DNA of 52,639 bases from Gammaproteobacteria bacterium (GTDB lineage: Bacteria > Pseudomonadota > Gammaproteobacteria > UBA1113). The notes under the pieces are model-generated. The model searched no databases. It worked only from the letters and a program-made list of their open reading frames with translations, and was not told the DNA's origin. The position numbers were made by a program, and so were the translations under genes. Positions 15,783 to 23,834 of this stretch are shown in pieces (the stretch's first letter is position 1; every line of letters starts with the position of its first letter). Where the stretch lies: NCBI GenBank assembly GCA_021773305.1, contig JAJFKH010000033.1, forward strand, positions 1-52,639, written 5' to 3'.

Positions 15783-16523
15783 CTATGGTTGCAAAACCAA
15801 ATCTTTATCATGTATAACTGCTTCCCCAAGCTGGGCATTTTCGATGTTACCACGAATTTCTGCCACAACATCAAGCATCGCGATAATTTGTTCCTTGCTT
15901 GTGCCGTTTTCTAAAGGCTCTAGCACTGTGTTTGCATAAGCCTTATGTGATTCATCTTTACTATGAATCAGTTCAGAAAACTCTTTTGCTTCATCTATAA
16001 AGTCATTATTAGGCGTCGTATTATAAAGAAACAGAATGGATAAAGAGCGCATGAGACAGGCTTTAAATGATGTGGGGCCAAAATGCTCTTCACCTTCTTG
16101 TAAGTGTACTTTCATAAAATTAAAGTAGGCATTTGTTAATTTCGGGCTAACCATGCCACCATAATGCGCAGCTAAATTATCAATTTCACCCTGTGAGTAA
16201 ATCGCACGCTTCATAGCAGGAAGGCCATGATCATTATCTTTTATGCGGGAAAAGAAACTCTTTTCCTGACGAATATTTGCTTTCCCTTGGTAATAACTCA
16301 CAATTGCCACAGAAATAACATCGCTTAATAAACTATTTAAAAAACCTCGATCATCAGGGATAGCCGCATTAAGACTCGATGCTATTTGCGATTTTGCATC
16401 ACGCAGCCCGGCAGGCAACAAAATATGGCTCAGATCCACTCTATCAATCGAAGGATAAAGAATTTTAATTGCATCAACATTGACACCCAATGGGCCAAAT
16501 TTTTCAACGAATTTATCATTCAT
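15783..16523 (-). CDS. Hypothetical protein, 246 aa, with PmrA-like promoter box
   Basis: I do not recognise this 246-residue, predominantly helical, soluble protein. It has no signal peptide or transmembrane segment. Its start is ATG 16523 with GGAGAAT upstream. The promoter region contains the same TTTAATATT-AC-CCTAATTTT box (16576-16595, minus strand) seen before the two hairpin membrane proteins. The shared box and the lack of recognisable homology make it a candidate secreted effector under common control. It is convergent with putP. Confidence 0.6.
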   Translation of the reverse strand: MNDKFVEKFGPLGVNVDAIKILYPSIDRVDLSHILLPAGLRDAKSQIASSLNAAIPDDRGFLNSLLSDVISVAIVSYYQGKANIRQEKSFFSRIKDNDHGLPAMKRAIYSQGEIDNLAAHYGGMVSPKLTNAYFNFMKVHLQEGEEHFGPTSFKACLMRSLSILFLYNTTPNNDFIDEAKEFSELIHSKDESHKAYANTVLEPLENGTSKEQIIAMLDVVAEIRGNIENAQLGEAVIHDKDLVLQP

Positions 16524-16575
16524 AATAAATATTCTCCACTTTTTTTATTTATCAATGGAGTTATTTTACTTAAAA

Positions 16576-16595
16576 AAAATTAGGGTAATATTAAA
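16576..16595 (-). promoter_or_regulatory. PmrA-like box upstream of the 15783-16523 gene
   Basis: On the minus strand TTTAATATT, AC, CCTAATTTT. It matches 7 of 9 positions of cTTAATatT in the second half. It shares TTTAATATTAC with the boxes at 7152 and 9376. The box overlaps the last codons of yjbQ. TAAAAT downstream could be the -10. Confidence 0.45.
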
Positions 16596-17004
16596 CTTCG
16601 GTTAAATTCAACCATAACTTACGTTCAAAACAACCTTTGCGATGTTCCCAGAGAAAAATCCCCTGCCAGGTACCCAGCACTAGAGCGCCCTCATGAATAG
16701 GTATGGTTAAACTATTTTGCGTTAAGATTGTCCTAATATGAGCGGACATGTCATCAGGGCCTTCCTGGGTGTGACCAAATAATGGATCCCCATCGGGAAC
16801 CAACCGTGCGAAGTAATGCTCTACATCACGGCAAACTTGAGGATCTGCATTTTCACAAAGGATCAGTGACGCACTGGTGTGGGCTAAAAATAAATGGCAA
16901 AGTCCTTGAGCGCAATTAGTACCCTTAACCCATTGGGAAACATCCTCGGTGATATTCGTGATAGACTTACCCTGAGTCTGAAATGTCAGTTGCTCTTGAA
17001 GCAT
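16591..17004 (-). CDS. yjbQ: YjbQ family protein (UPF0047, secondary thiamine-phosphate synthase)
   Basis: This is a small single-domain enzyme-like protein. The start at ATG 17004 (MLQEQLTFQTQ) gives the usual 137 residues; a 15-residue upstream extension overlaps the DUF2909 gene and lacks homology. Conserved features are 'CHLFLAHTSASLILCENADPQV', 'RLVPDGDPLFGHTQEGPDDMSAHIRTIL' with a cluster of metal-binding His and acidic residues, and 'GTWQGIFLWEHR'. A weak thiamine-phosphate synthase activity is reported for the family, but the physiological role is unclear. It starts 4 bases after the DUF2909 stop. Confidence 0.93.
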   Translation of the reverse strand: MLQEQLTFQTQGKSITNITEDVSQWVKGTNCAQGLCHLFLAHTSASLILCENADPQVCRDVEHYFARLVPDGDPLFGHTQEGPDDMSAHIRTILTQNSLTIPIHEGALVLGTWQGIFLWEHRKGCFERKLWLNLTEV

Positions 17005-17008
17005 AATA

Positions 17009-17212
17009 TTAAATCCCCGGCGGGGTGATCCACCCCAGGAAAATAGCAATCAACAGCAGAATAAATAACCCCATGGATAAACCCACCCGCCAAGTCAATG
17101 CTCGAACCACACGATCAGATTGACTCCTGTCTTTGACAAGAAAAAAAAGTCCGCTACCCAAGCTATAAAGTATGACCAGTAAAAAAAATATAATAACCGC
17201 TTTAACTATCAT
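17009..17212 (-). CDS. Twin-transmembrane protein, DUF2909
   Basis: This 67-residue protein has two transmembrane helices (about 3-26 and 44-62) joined by a basic loop KDRSQSDRVVRALTWRVG. That layout is typical of the DUF2909 family found between coxC and SURF1 in many gammaproteobacteria. Here it lies divergent from SURF1 instead, with yjbQ behind it. A role in cytochrome oxidase assembly is likely from genomic context elsewhere but has not been shown. Confidence 0.85.
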   Translation of the reverse strand: MIVKAVIIFFLLVILYSLGSGLFFLVKDRSQSDRVVRALTWRVGLSMGLFILLLIAIFLGWITPPGI

Positions 17213-17232
17213 GTCTTCCTCCCCCTTATGGT

Positions 17233-17249
17233 ATACTCGTCGCGAGTAT
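17233..17249. promoter_or_regulatory. Interrupted palindrome between DUF2909 and SURF1 genes
   Basis: ATACTCG, three bases, CGAGTAT: a perfect 7-bp inverted repeat in the 67-bp divergent intergenic region. It overlaps a TATACT hexamer and could be a shared operator. The regulator is unknown. Confidence 0.4.
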
Positions 17250-17279
17250 CATTGTTTTCACAAGTCAGTATGATTCATT

Positions 17280-18029
17280 ATGAAAGCACTCCCTGGAAAA
17301 ATTTCACTAGCCTTAGGCCCTTTTTGCTTCCGCTCGCACTGGGTTATAGCCCTGCTAATTGCCTTTTGCACCATCATCCTCATCAAGCTGGGACTGTGGC
17401 AATTGCGACGATACCAAGAAAAGCAGCAAATCATTGCAACCTATGATGCCAGAATGGCTCTGCCTGCGCAAAACATCACGCAACAACACCTTATTACCAA
17501 TCATTTCAAATACTTACCTGTTAAGCTCACTGGACATTTTCTAGGCGCTAAAAATTTTTACCTGGATAATCAGTTCAATCGGCATCGCATTGGGTACCAT
17601 GTATACAGTCCCTTCCAGATGAGCCATCCTCACGCCACCATACTCATTAACCGAGGCTGGATCCCGGTGGGCGCTGATCGAAAGATATTACCCACTGCAA
17701 AGACCACAGAACAAGAAATCACCTTAAAAGGCACAATTTATTACCCTCAAAAGGGCGTTATTTTAGGAGAAAATATTGACTCCACCCTAAAAGGATGGCC
17801 TAAACGTATCCAATTTATTGATTACCCCGCCCTCGGGGAAGCGCTTGATACTTCTCTAACCCCTTTCATCGTCCGGCTCGACAAAGATGCTCCCCAAGGT
17901 TTTCAACGAGATTGGCAAATCGTCAATATGCCTCCAAGCCGACATCTCGGCTACGCTGTACAATGGTTTGGGCTAGCTATCACCTTGATAGTTGTATATA
18001 TTGCGGCTTGTACCAAGAGGGAAGGGTAG
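17280..18029 (+). CDS. SURF1 family cytochrome oxidase assembly protein
   Basis: It helps insert heme a into subunit I. At 249 residues it has the expected topology of one helix at each end (about 22-40 and 224-243) enclosing a periplasmic domain. Family motifs are 'LGLWQLRRYQEK', 'GYHVYSPFQ', 'ILINRGWIPVG' and the C-terminal 'PPSRHLGYAVQWFGLAITLIVVY'. It heads the plus-strand assembly cluster SURF1-(CXXXC protein)-(CXXXC protein)-ctaA-ctaB-sco. Confidence 0.95.
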   Translation: MKALPGKISLALGPFCFRSHWVIALLIAFCTIILIKLGLWQLRRYQEKQQIIATYDARMALPAQNITQQHLITNHFKYLPVKLTGHFLGAKNFYLDNQFNRHRIGYHVYSPFQMSHPHATILINRGWIPVGADRKILPTAKTTEQEITLKGTIYYPQKGVILGENIDSTLKGWPKRIQFIDYPALGEALDTSLTPFIVRLDKDAPQGFQRDWQIVNMPPSRHLGYAVQWFGLAITLIVVYIAACTKREG

Positions 18030-18032
18030 ACT

Positions 18033-18668
18033 GTGTCAGCAAAGATCAAGATCACTAAACGGGAAAACCCCAAAAAATACAAGCGCCGGGTCAAGCTCCA
18101 AACCAAAACCCGGTGGCTTTTTTTGCTCGCTATCAGTGTCCCTGTTATTGCTTTTTGGGTACTTTTTAATTCATCTATCTTTCATTTTAATGGTACAAAT
18201 AAAGGACTTTGGCTTCATCCCCCCCTGTCCATTGAAAATATTGGCCTAGAATCTGAAACCAATAAACCCATTGATTTCGAACTCTATCGAGGCCGCTGGA
18301 TGTTGATGTACTTAAACGATACAGAATGCGCCGTTAGCTGTTTAGACAGTATGAATAAAATACAACAGGTTAGAATGGCCCTTGGCCGAGATCGCACCCG
18401 GGTAAGTGCGCTGATTGTGACACCCACTCCCAAAGAAGAGAATCCTGTCTTTAAGCTACTACACGAAGAATTTATCACCCTTCGTTACGCCACCATTGGA
18501 GAACAAAATTTAGACAGGCTGGTCGCTAAATTACCCCTTGAAAGCCGCCCCAAAGGAGAAGGGAAGATCTATCTTATTGATCCCAAAAGCAATATTGTCG
18601 TGAGCTACTCCATTTTGGTCAAAACAAAACGACTCGTTAAAGACATCGAAACGTTGCTCAAAACATAA
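18033..18668 (+). CDS. Membrane-anchored Sco-like thioredoxin-fold protein with CXXXC (1)
   Basis: This 211-residue protein starts at GTG 18033. It has a basic N-terminus, one transmembrane helix (about 27-48) and a periplasmic domain. The domain looks like a thioredoxin fold: 'GRWMLMYLNDTECAVSCLDSMNKIQQVRMALG' gives a CAVSC motif at the place where Sco proteins carry CXXXC, and the end 'KIYLIDPKSNIVVSYSI' resembles the last strands of that fold. It sits four bases after SURF1. In related clusters one such uncharacterised protein is usual. Copper or thiol handling for oxidase assembly is inference. Confidence 0.75.
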   Translation: MSAKIKITKRENPKKYKRRVKLQTKTRWLFLLAISVPVIAFWVLFNSSIFHFNGTNKGLWLHPPLSIENIGLESETNKPIDFELYRGRWMLMYLNDTECAVSCLDSMNKIQQVRMALGRDRTRVSALIVTPTPKEENPVFKLLHEEFITLRYATIGEQNLDRLVAKLPLESRPKGEGKIYLIDPKSNIVVSYSILVKTKRLVKDIETLLKT

Positions 18669-18695
18669 ATTCTGTTCTAGCGCAGACTAATACTG

Positions 18696-18722
18696 GCCTG
18701 ATAAAAAATTAGGCGGTATAAT
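18696..18722 (+). promoter_or_regulatory. Hairpin and TATAAT hexamer before second CXXXC gene
   Basis: GCCTGAT (18696-18702) pairs with ATTAGGC (18708-18714), one G-U included. A consensus TATAAT follows at 18717-18722, about 30 bases before the next ATG. No convincing -35 is visible, so an internal promoter is only possible. Confidence 0.35.
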
Positions 18723-18752
18723 GACCCCATTGAAAATAAGTGGGTCGATCCA

Positions 18753-19319
18753 ATGACAACAACACCTGTAAAAAAGAATCTCTCTCGACTAGCAATTGTG
18801 GGCCTATTTGCCCTATTCATAGGCCCTTTTGCTCTCGCCTGGTATTTATTTAATCATCATGACTCATTGACCTGGAGCACGGTAAACCACGGGACATTAA
18901 TTACTCCCACCATCAAAACCACCGATCTGGGCCTGCAAGGCCAAAAATGGCATATCTTATTTTTAACCGATGGTGCCTGCGAGCAACAATGCCAACACCA
19001 ACAAGACTTAATCATTCGTCTTTGGCTTGCGATGGGCAAAAGAAAAGATCAAATCATTCCTGAAATGCTAACAACCTTCAAGGAAGACAACCACTTTTTA
19101 GCACTTTCAAAAAAACGCTTCCCCGATCTCATTATTTCTTATTTCCCTCAAGATAATCTCGCAACACTTGAAACACAACTTTCCCAAGACACGCTGCCAA
19201 CGCTTTCTCCAGAAAATTTCTATCTTGCTGATAGACGCGGGCATATTATGATGGCCTATGCAGCCAATACAAACCCAAAAGCTATCATTAGCGACTTAAA
19301 ACGATTAATCAAAGGATAA
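18753..19319 (+). CDS. Membrane-anchored Sco-like thioredoxin-fold protein with CXXXC (2)
   Basis: It is 188 residues, with one N-terminal transmembrane helix (about 12-33) and a periplasmic domain built like the preceding protein. 'KWHILFLTDGACEQQCQHQQDLIIRLWLAMGKRKDQI' carries a CEQQC motif, and 'NFYLADRRGHIMMAYA' corresponds to the final strands. Its similarity to the 18033 protein (same spacing CXXXC...MALG/AMGK-R-R/D) points to divergent tandem paralogues. It starts 84 bases after its neighbour and ends 2 bases before ctaA. A role in delivering copper or reducing thiols in the oxidase is inferred. Confidence 0.72.
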   Translation: MTTTPVKKNLSRLAIVGLFALFIGPFALAWYLFNHHDSLTWSTVNHGTLITPTIKTTDLGLQGQKWHILFLTDGACEQQCQHQQDLIIRLWLAMGKRKDQIIPEMLTTFKEDNHFLALSKKRFPDLIISYFPQDNLATLETQLSQDTLPTLSPENFYLADRRGHIMMAYAANTNPKAIISDLKRLIKG

Positions 19320-19321
19320 TC

Positions 19322-20266
19322 ATGAAAGCACTCACTCTTTTCACTAGCTTACTGGCGCTTAGCGTGATTTTACTGGGTGCTTATACTCGGCTGAATGATG
19401 CGGGACTCGGTTGTCCGGACTGGCCCGGTTGCTACGGCCATCTTGTTTTACCCAACAGTCACGAGCAATTATTACAAGCTTCTATCCAATATCAACAACC
19501 CGTTGAAAAAGGCAAAGCTTGGACTGAGATGACTCATCGTTACCTTGCAGGCTCTCTGGGACTCTGTATTTTTGTCTTATCTATCTGGGGATGTATCCGA
19601 AAAATTAAGAAAAAACAAATTCCCGTCTTACCCATACTGCTCATGGGACTCTTGGTTTTTCAAGCCTTACTCGGTATGTGGACTGTGACCCTATTACTCA
19701 AACCCATTATTGTCATGTTGCATCTTTTAGGTGGCCTCACAATTCTAAGCTTACTTTGGTGGCAATATCTGGGACTCAAAATACCCAAACGTAATCCCCA
19801 CCCTGGCCAATTTAAAAGTTGGGCATTGATAGGGCTGCTATTGTTATTCACCCAAATTGCTCTAGGTGGCTGGACGAGCGCAAACTATGCTGCATTAATT
19901 TGCCCAGATTTTCCCTATTGCCAAGGCAAATTTTTACCTACGATGAGTTTCTCTCATTTTTTTAGTGACAAAAGTCAATTGGGACTCATCACCATTCACA
20001 TGACTCATCGCTTTGGCGCACTGATTGTAGGCAGCTTTCTAAGCATTTTTTCGGTGATACTATGGCGTAAAGGTGCAAACAAAACTGTGCGACATTTAGG
20101 GCTAGTCTTACTGATTTTACTCAGCATACAAATTACCTTCGGTATTTTCAATATCATAAAATTTCTACCCATGCCCATTGCAGTAGGCCATAATTTAGTC
20201 GCTGCTTTATTGCTGATTATGATGCTGACGATTAATTTTCGTCTCCGGGAAGGAAAACTATCATGA
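19322..20266 (+). CDS. ctaA: Heme A synthase (COX15/CtaA)
   Basis: It oxidises the C8 methyl group of heme O to give heme A in the inner membrane. The protein has 314 residues and eight transmembrane helices as an internally duplicated four-helix bundle. Motifs: '[22 protein letters not shown]' with the conserved R-L..GLxCPDWP, 'EMTHRYLAG', the second-half equivalent '[21 protein letters not shown]', '[12 protein letters not shown]' and '[11 protein letters not shown]' with the heme-ligand histidines. It overlaps ctaB by four bases. Confidence 0.97.
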   Translation: MKALTLFTSLLALSVILLGAYTRLNDAGLGCPDWPGCYGHLVLPNSHEQLLQASIQYQQPVEKGKAWTEMTHRYLAGSLGLCIFVLSIWGCIRKIKKKQIPVLPILLMGLLVFQALLGMWTVTLLLKPIIVMLHLLGGLTILSLLWWQYLGLKIPKRNPHPGQFKSWALIGLLLLFTQIALGGWTSANYAALICPDFPYCQGKFLPTMSFSHFFSDKSQLGLITIHMTHRFGALIVGSFLSIFSVILWRKGANKTVRHLGLVLLILLSIQITFGIFNIIKFLPMPIAVGHNLVAALLLIMMLTINFRLREGKLS

Positions 20267-21162
20267 CCACTATTGCAACTCCCGCACCGAATTTATCAAA
20301 GATTCACGCATACATTGAACTGTGCAAACCCAATGTTGTGTTACTGATGCTGCTGACTGCATTTGTTGGGATGTGCCTTGCAACACCTACCTTTGTTGCT
20401 TGGAAACCTTTATGTTTTGGGCTTCTCGGAATTGCTTTTACTGCGAGCGGCGCTGCGGTCATTAATCATCTCATCGACCGTCGTATTGATGCATTGATGC
20501 ATCGCACTCAAAGCCGCCCCATCCCCATGCAATCGATTTCCCCGGCAAATGCCTTTGCCTTTGCCTGTGCACTCACCACCGTTGGTATGTTGGTGCTACT
20601 CACCTGGGTCAATACTCTCACAGCTGTTTTAAGTTTTTTATCTCTGCTCGGATATGCAGTTATCTATACCATTTTTTTAAAACACGCTACACCCCAAAAT
20701 ATTGTAATTGGCGGGGCAGCCGGTGCTATGCCTCCACTATTAGGTTGGACATCCGTTACCGGCCATATTGATCCCCATAGCTTATTACTCGTATTAATCA
20801 TATTTGTTTGGACACCACCTCATTTTTGGGCGCTGGCCATTTATCGCGTCAAAGATTATGCGAATGCAAAAATTCCGATGTTACCTGTCACTCACGGAAT
20901 ACCCTTCACTAAACTGAATATCTTGCTTTATACCTTTTTGCTAATACCCTGCACCATTTTACCTTATGTGGTGGGTATGAGTGGATGGATTTATTTTGTC
21001 GGGATCTTACTGCTTAACTTACGTTTTGTATATTGGTGCGTCCGCTTGGCCTGTAATCAAAACAAAATTATTGCATTCAAAACATTTAAATTCTCCATTT
21101 ATTACCTAATGATTCTGTTTATTTTATTACTAGTTGACCACTACTGTGGCACCTATTATTGA
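20263..21162 (+). CDS. ctaB: Protoheme IX farnesyltransferase (heme O synthase)
   Basis: This UbiA-superfamily prenyltransferase adds a farnesyl group to protoheme. It has 299 residues and about nine transmembrane helices. The two Asp-rich substrate sites are visible: '[21 protein letters not shown]' and '[16 protein letters not shown]'. '[18 protein letters not shown]' is also typical of the COX10/CyoE group. It overlaps ctaA by ATGA and its stop overlaps the possible upstream extension of sco. With ctaA it supplies heme A to the CoxA encoded about 16 kb away. Confidence 0.97.
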   Translation: MTTIATPAPNLSKIHAYIELCKPNVVLLMLLTAFVGMCLATPTFVAWKPLCFGLLGIAFTASGAAVINHLIDRRIDALMHRTQSRPIPMQSISPANAFAFACALTTVGMLVLLTWVNTLTAVLSFLSLLGYAVIYTIFLKHATPQNIVIGGAAGAMPPLLGWTSVTGHIDPHSLLLVLIIFVWTPPHFWALAIYRVKDYANAKIPMLPVTHGIPFTKLNILLYTFLLIPCTILPYVVGMSGWIYFVGILLLNLRFVYWCVRLACNQNKIIAFKTFKFSIYYLMILFILLLVDHYCGTYY

Positions 21163-21179
21163 CTGAGAGGAAAATTCCC

Positions 21180-21794
21180 ATGAAACCTTTGAAATTTTTA
21201 CTGCCTGCCATTATCTTAGTTGCAGCTATTGCCGCCGGAGTAAAAAAGCACGACGCTCCTCTTGATCCAAATGAACTCTCTGCCACCGTATATGCTCAAC
21301 CCCAAACCTTGCCTAGTTTTAATCTGCTAGATGATAACCAAAAGCCCTTCACTGAGAAAAACTTAAAAGACCACTGGAGCTTAATTTTCTTCGGTTTTAG
21401 CCACTGTCCAGGCTTATGTCCTACCACACTGTCGCAACTCAATACTATTTATCAACAGTTACCTGAAAATAAACTTCCTCACGTTGTGTTTATTACCATC
21501 GACCCCGAAAGAGATAATCCTCAACGACTCCATGACTATCTACCACAATTCAACTCTGACTTTATCGGTGTTACAGGCAATGAAAAAGACCTTGATAAAC
21601 TAAAAAATTTCATGGGAGTGCTGGTGATGGCCCCTTCAGGCAAAGACGTTGAGGGTCATTATGACATTGACCATAGCGGTGCTATCATGCTGATTAACCC
21701 CAAGGGGCAGCTACATGCTTTATTTACCACACCTCACAATACCGACGTAATTGCCAGAGAGATTATGTTATTAGAGGAGCATGCTCGGTCATAA
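21180..21794 (+). CDS. SCO1/SenC copper chaperone
   Basis: It metallates the CuA site of subunit II. ATG 21180 is preferred because GAGAGGA lies just upstream; a TTG at 21159 has no such site. The 204-residue protein has an N-terminal membrane anchor (about 6-22) and a thioredoxin-fold domain with 'SLIFFGFSHCPGLCPTTL' (CPGLC copper site), 'VVFITIDPERDNPQRLHDYL' and the distal histidine in 'YDIDHSGAIMLINPKG'. It closes the assembly operon, one base from the convergent ankyrin gene. Confidence 0.95.
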   Translation: MKPLKFLLPAIILVAAIAAGVKKHDAPLDPNELSATVYAQPQTLPSFNLLDDNQKPFTEKNLKDHWSLIFFGFSHCPGLCPTTLSQLNTIYQQLPENKLPHVVFITIDPERDNPQRLHDYLPQFNSDFIGVTGNEKDLDKLKNFMGVLVMAPSGKDVEGHYDIDHSGAIMLINPKGQLHALFTTPHNTDVIAREIMLLEEHARS

Positions 21795-21795
21795 C

Positions 21796-23121
21796 CTAAA
21801 GCTGCGGAATATTGCCTGCTGCATGTTGGATATTGTTTTCGAACCACTCAAGATATCCCGCACATTCTTCTGGATTTTTATCACGTCCTACCCGCAAATT
21901 AAAAAAATCACGCAGCTTATTGTATTCATCCGCCTGGTATAGGCTATGGGTATCTAAAATAGCGATGACATGGCGATAACAAGCTAAGGCAATTAATGTA
22001 CTGTCATTGGTTTCTCGATACCAAAATTCATTGTAGTGAAACAAAGATGAAAGTTTCTTCTTCCGATAACGCAATTGAGCTAAATCAGGATCCGTTCCCC
22101 TTTGATGTTTTTGACCAATACCGATAGCCTTAAAAAGGCTGAGGATTTTTGGAACCGACAGAGGCGCTATCTGCGCATTAATGATTTTTGCAATGTCTTC
22201 ATGATGTTTTTCATTTGTAAACTCTAATCCTGATGCTGAAATACAGGCTTTAAGACATTTAATAATATCTATATTCGGATGAGCCATCAGTCTCACCACG
22301 ACTTCTTTACTTTTACTTGTGTAAGCATAATAGAATGCACTTCGCTGTTGATTATTTTCGATATTGACATCGATCCCGGGATAAATTAGTAATTGCATCA
22401 CTAAATTTATTTTTTTATCCTTTGCCGCCCACATCAAAAGTGTCGAACCTTCGGTAAATTTAAAATTAACCTCCAGGATGTTATTACTGATTAATATTTT
22501 TAGCAAAGGACTATTGTCTTTAGCATAAATTAGCTCAAGCAAATTGGAAATGGCATCTTCATCTAAATTTCCATCACGAATAATAACTTGATTATCAACA
22601 TTGTCATGACCTAAAAAAAGTGTCATAGCGCTTAAGTTATTACTGTGACAAACCAGCTGGAAAGGCGTTTGTCCCTTCCTATTATCGCGCGGGTTGAAAT
22701 TAATATTTTTCTGATTAAGGAGCGTTTCAAGATAAGTGGTATCTTCTACAAAACAAGCTGCATGCAACGGTGTCTCACCTGCGTCATTTTTTGCATTAAT
22801 GTCACTGTGATTTTTTATCAAATAATCAAAAATTCTTTTTTTCTCTGAGAGTATTGCCCAAAAAATTAAAGCGCCACAATCATCCACCGTATCATCCACG
22901 GTAATGTCTGTATTAGCAATCAACTTATCAAGCAATGCTACGTTATCATACAACATTGCTAACTCTAGCGATTTTTTTGAATTCTCCTGAAGCCATGGAG
23001 TGTTTGCATCTTTGTCTAATAAGGTAAGGAGAGATGAAATAATTTGTCGTTCTAAGGCTTTATCGTATAAAGCGTTTTTATCAATATTATGATTCTGTTC
23101 GCCGTCATCTGCATTGAGCAT
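21796..23121 (-). CDS. Ankyrin repeat protein
   Basis: This 441-residue soluble protein contains ankyrin repeats. Clear ones are 'DINAKNDAGETPLHAACFVEDTTYLETLLNQ' (about 108-138), 'GQTPFQLVCHSNNLSAMTLFL' and 'GSTLLMWAAKDKKINLVMQLL' followed by 'DVNIENNQQRSAFYYAYTSKSKEVVVRLM'. The C-terminal 140 residues are not ankyrin and not recognised. There is no signal peptide. Ankyrin proteins of this kind are common type IV effectors in Legionellales; no such role can be shown from sequence alone. It is convergent with sco. Confidence 0.85.
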   Translation of the reverse strand: MLNADDGEQNHNIDKNALYDKALERQIISSLLTLLDKDANTPWLQENSKKSLELAMLYDNVALLDKLIANTDITVDDTVDDCGALIFWAILSEKKRIFDYLIKNHSDINAKNDAGETPLHAACFVEDTTYLETLLNQKNINFNPRDNRKGQTPFQLVCHSNNLSAMTLFLGHDNVDNQVIIRDGNLDEDAISNLLELIYAKDNSPLLKILISNNILEVNFKFTEGSTLLMWAAKDKKINLVMQLLIYPGIDVNIENNQQRSAFYYAYTSKSKEVVVRLMAHPNIDIIKCLKACISASGLEFTNEKHHEDIAKIINAQIAPLSVPKILSLFKAIGIGQKHQRGTDPDLAQLRYRKKKLSSLFHYNEFWYRETNDSTLIALACYRHVIAILDTHSLYQADEYNKLRDFFNLRVGRDKNPEECAGYLEWFENNIQHAAGNIPQL

Positions 23122-23205
23122 ATATTATACCTCTATATTATTGGAGATTTCTTAATTGGAATATAACTAAATATAGTCCAGGTAATTTATTTTGGGGTTG
23201 GAATT

Positions 23206-23234
23206 TTGACATTTTATCAAAAATCACCTACCTT
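23206..23234 (+). promoter_or_regulatory. Promoter at the very start of pglC
   Basis: TTGACA (23206-23211), 17 bases, TACCTT (23229-23234). The predicted transcription start coincides with the ATG at 23241, and no ribosome site precedes that ATG, suggesting a leaderless transcript. Confidence 0.45.
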
Positions 23235-23240
23235 TGCCAC

Positions 23241-23834
23241 ATGATCCGACTATTTGACATTGTATTTTCCCTGGCTTTAGTGCTTGTGCTGACACCCTTA
23301 ATGGGGATCCTCGCAATCATCATAAAATGGAAGGCGGGAAGCCCCGTTCTATTTACTCAATTGCGCACAGGGGAGTATGGCAAACCCTTTGTTTTGTACA
23401 AATTTAGCACTATGAATCAAGCAAGGAACACCGCAGGCCAGCTTTTGCCCGATAACCAACGACTTTCTCCTCTGGGCCAGTGGATGAGACAATACAGTTT
23501 GGACGAATTACCACAGCTTTGGAATGTATTAAAAGGTGATCTCAGTTTGGTAGGGCCAAGACCTTTGCTCCTTGAATATATCAATTACTATAATCCGGCT
23601 CAGGCAAAACGCCTGTGGGTCAGACCTGGTATAACCGGCTTGGCGCAAGTTAATGGTCGTAATGGTATTTCCTGGAACGAAAAGTTTGCATTCGATACAC
23701 AATATGTTGAAAAAAGAAATTACATTAATTATTTCGCCATTCTATTAAAAACGTTACTAAAAGTCTATAAACCCGATCCCATCCAACAATCTATCACGGT
23801 TACCATGGAAAAATTTAAAGGAAACCCTTCATGA
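23241..23834 (+). CDS. Sugar phosphotransferase, PglC/WcaJ-type (monotopic phosphoglycosyl transferase)
   Basis: It transfers a sugar phosphate to undecaprenyl phosphate to start synthesis of a surface glycan. With 197 residues it is the short PglC-like form with one re-entrant N-terminal hydrophobic segment (about 5-27). Motifs include 'FTQLRTGEYGKPFVLYKFSTM', the catalytic region 'YSLDELPQLWNVLKGDLSLVGPRPLL' with the Asp-Glu dyad, and 'RPGITGLAQVNGRNGISWNEK'. It overlaps pglD by four bases. The substrate is probably a diacetamido- or N-acetyl-type hexose, judged from the adjacent acetyltransferase. Confidence 0.9.
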   Translation: MIRLFDIVFSLALVLVLTPLMGILAIIIKWKAGSPVLFTQLRTGEYGKPFVLYKFSTMNQARNTAGQLLPDNQRLSPLGQWMRQYSLDELPQLWNVLKGDLSLVGPRPLLLEYINYYNPAQAKRLWVRPGITGLAQVNGRNGISWNEKFAFDTQYVEKRNYINYFAILLKTLLKVYKPDPIQQSITVTMEKFKGNPS

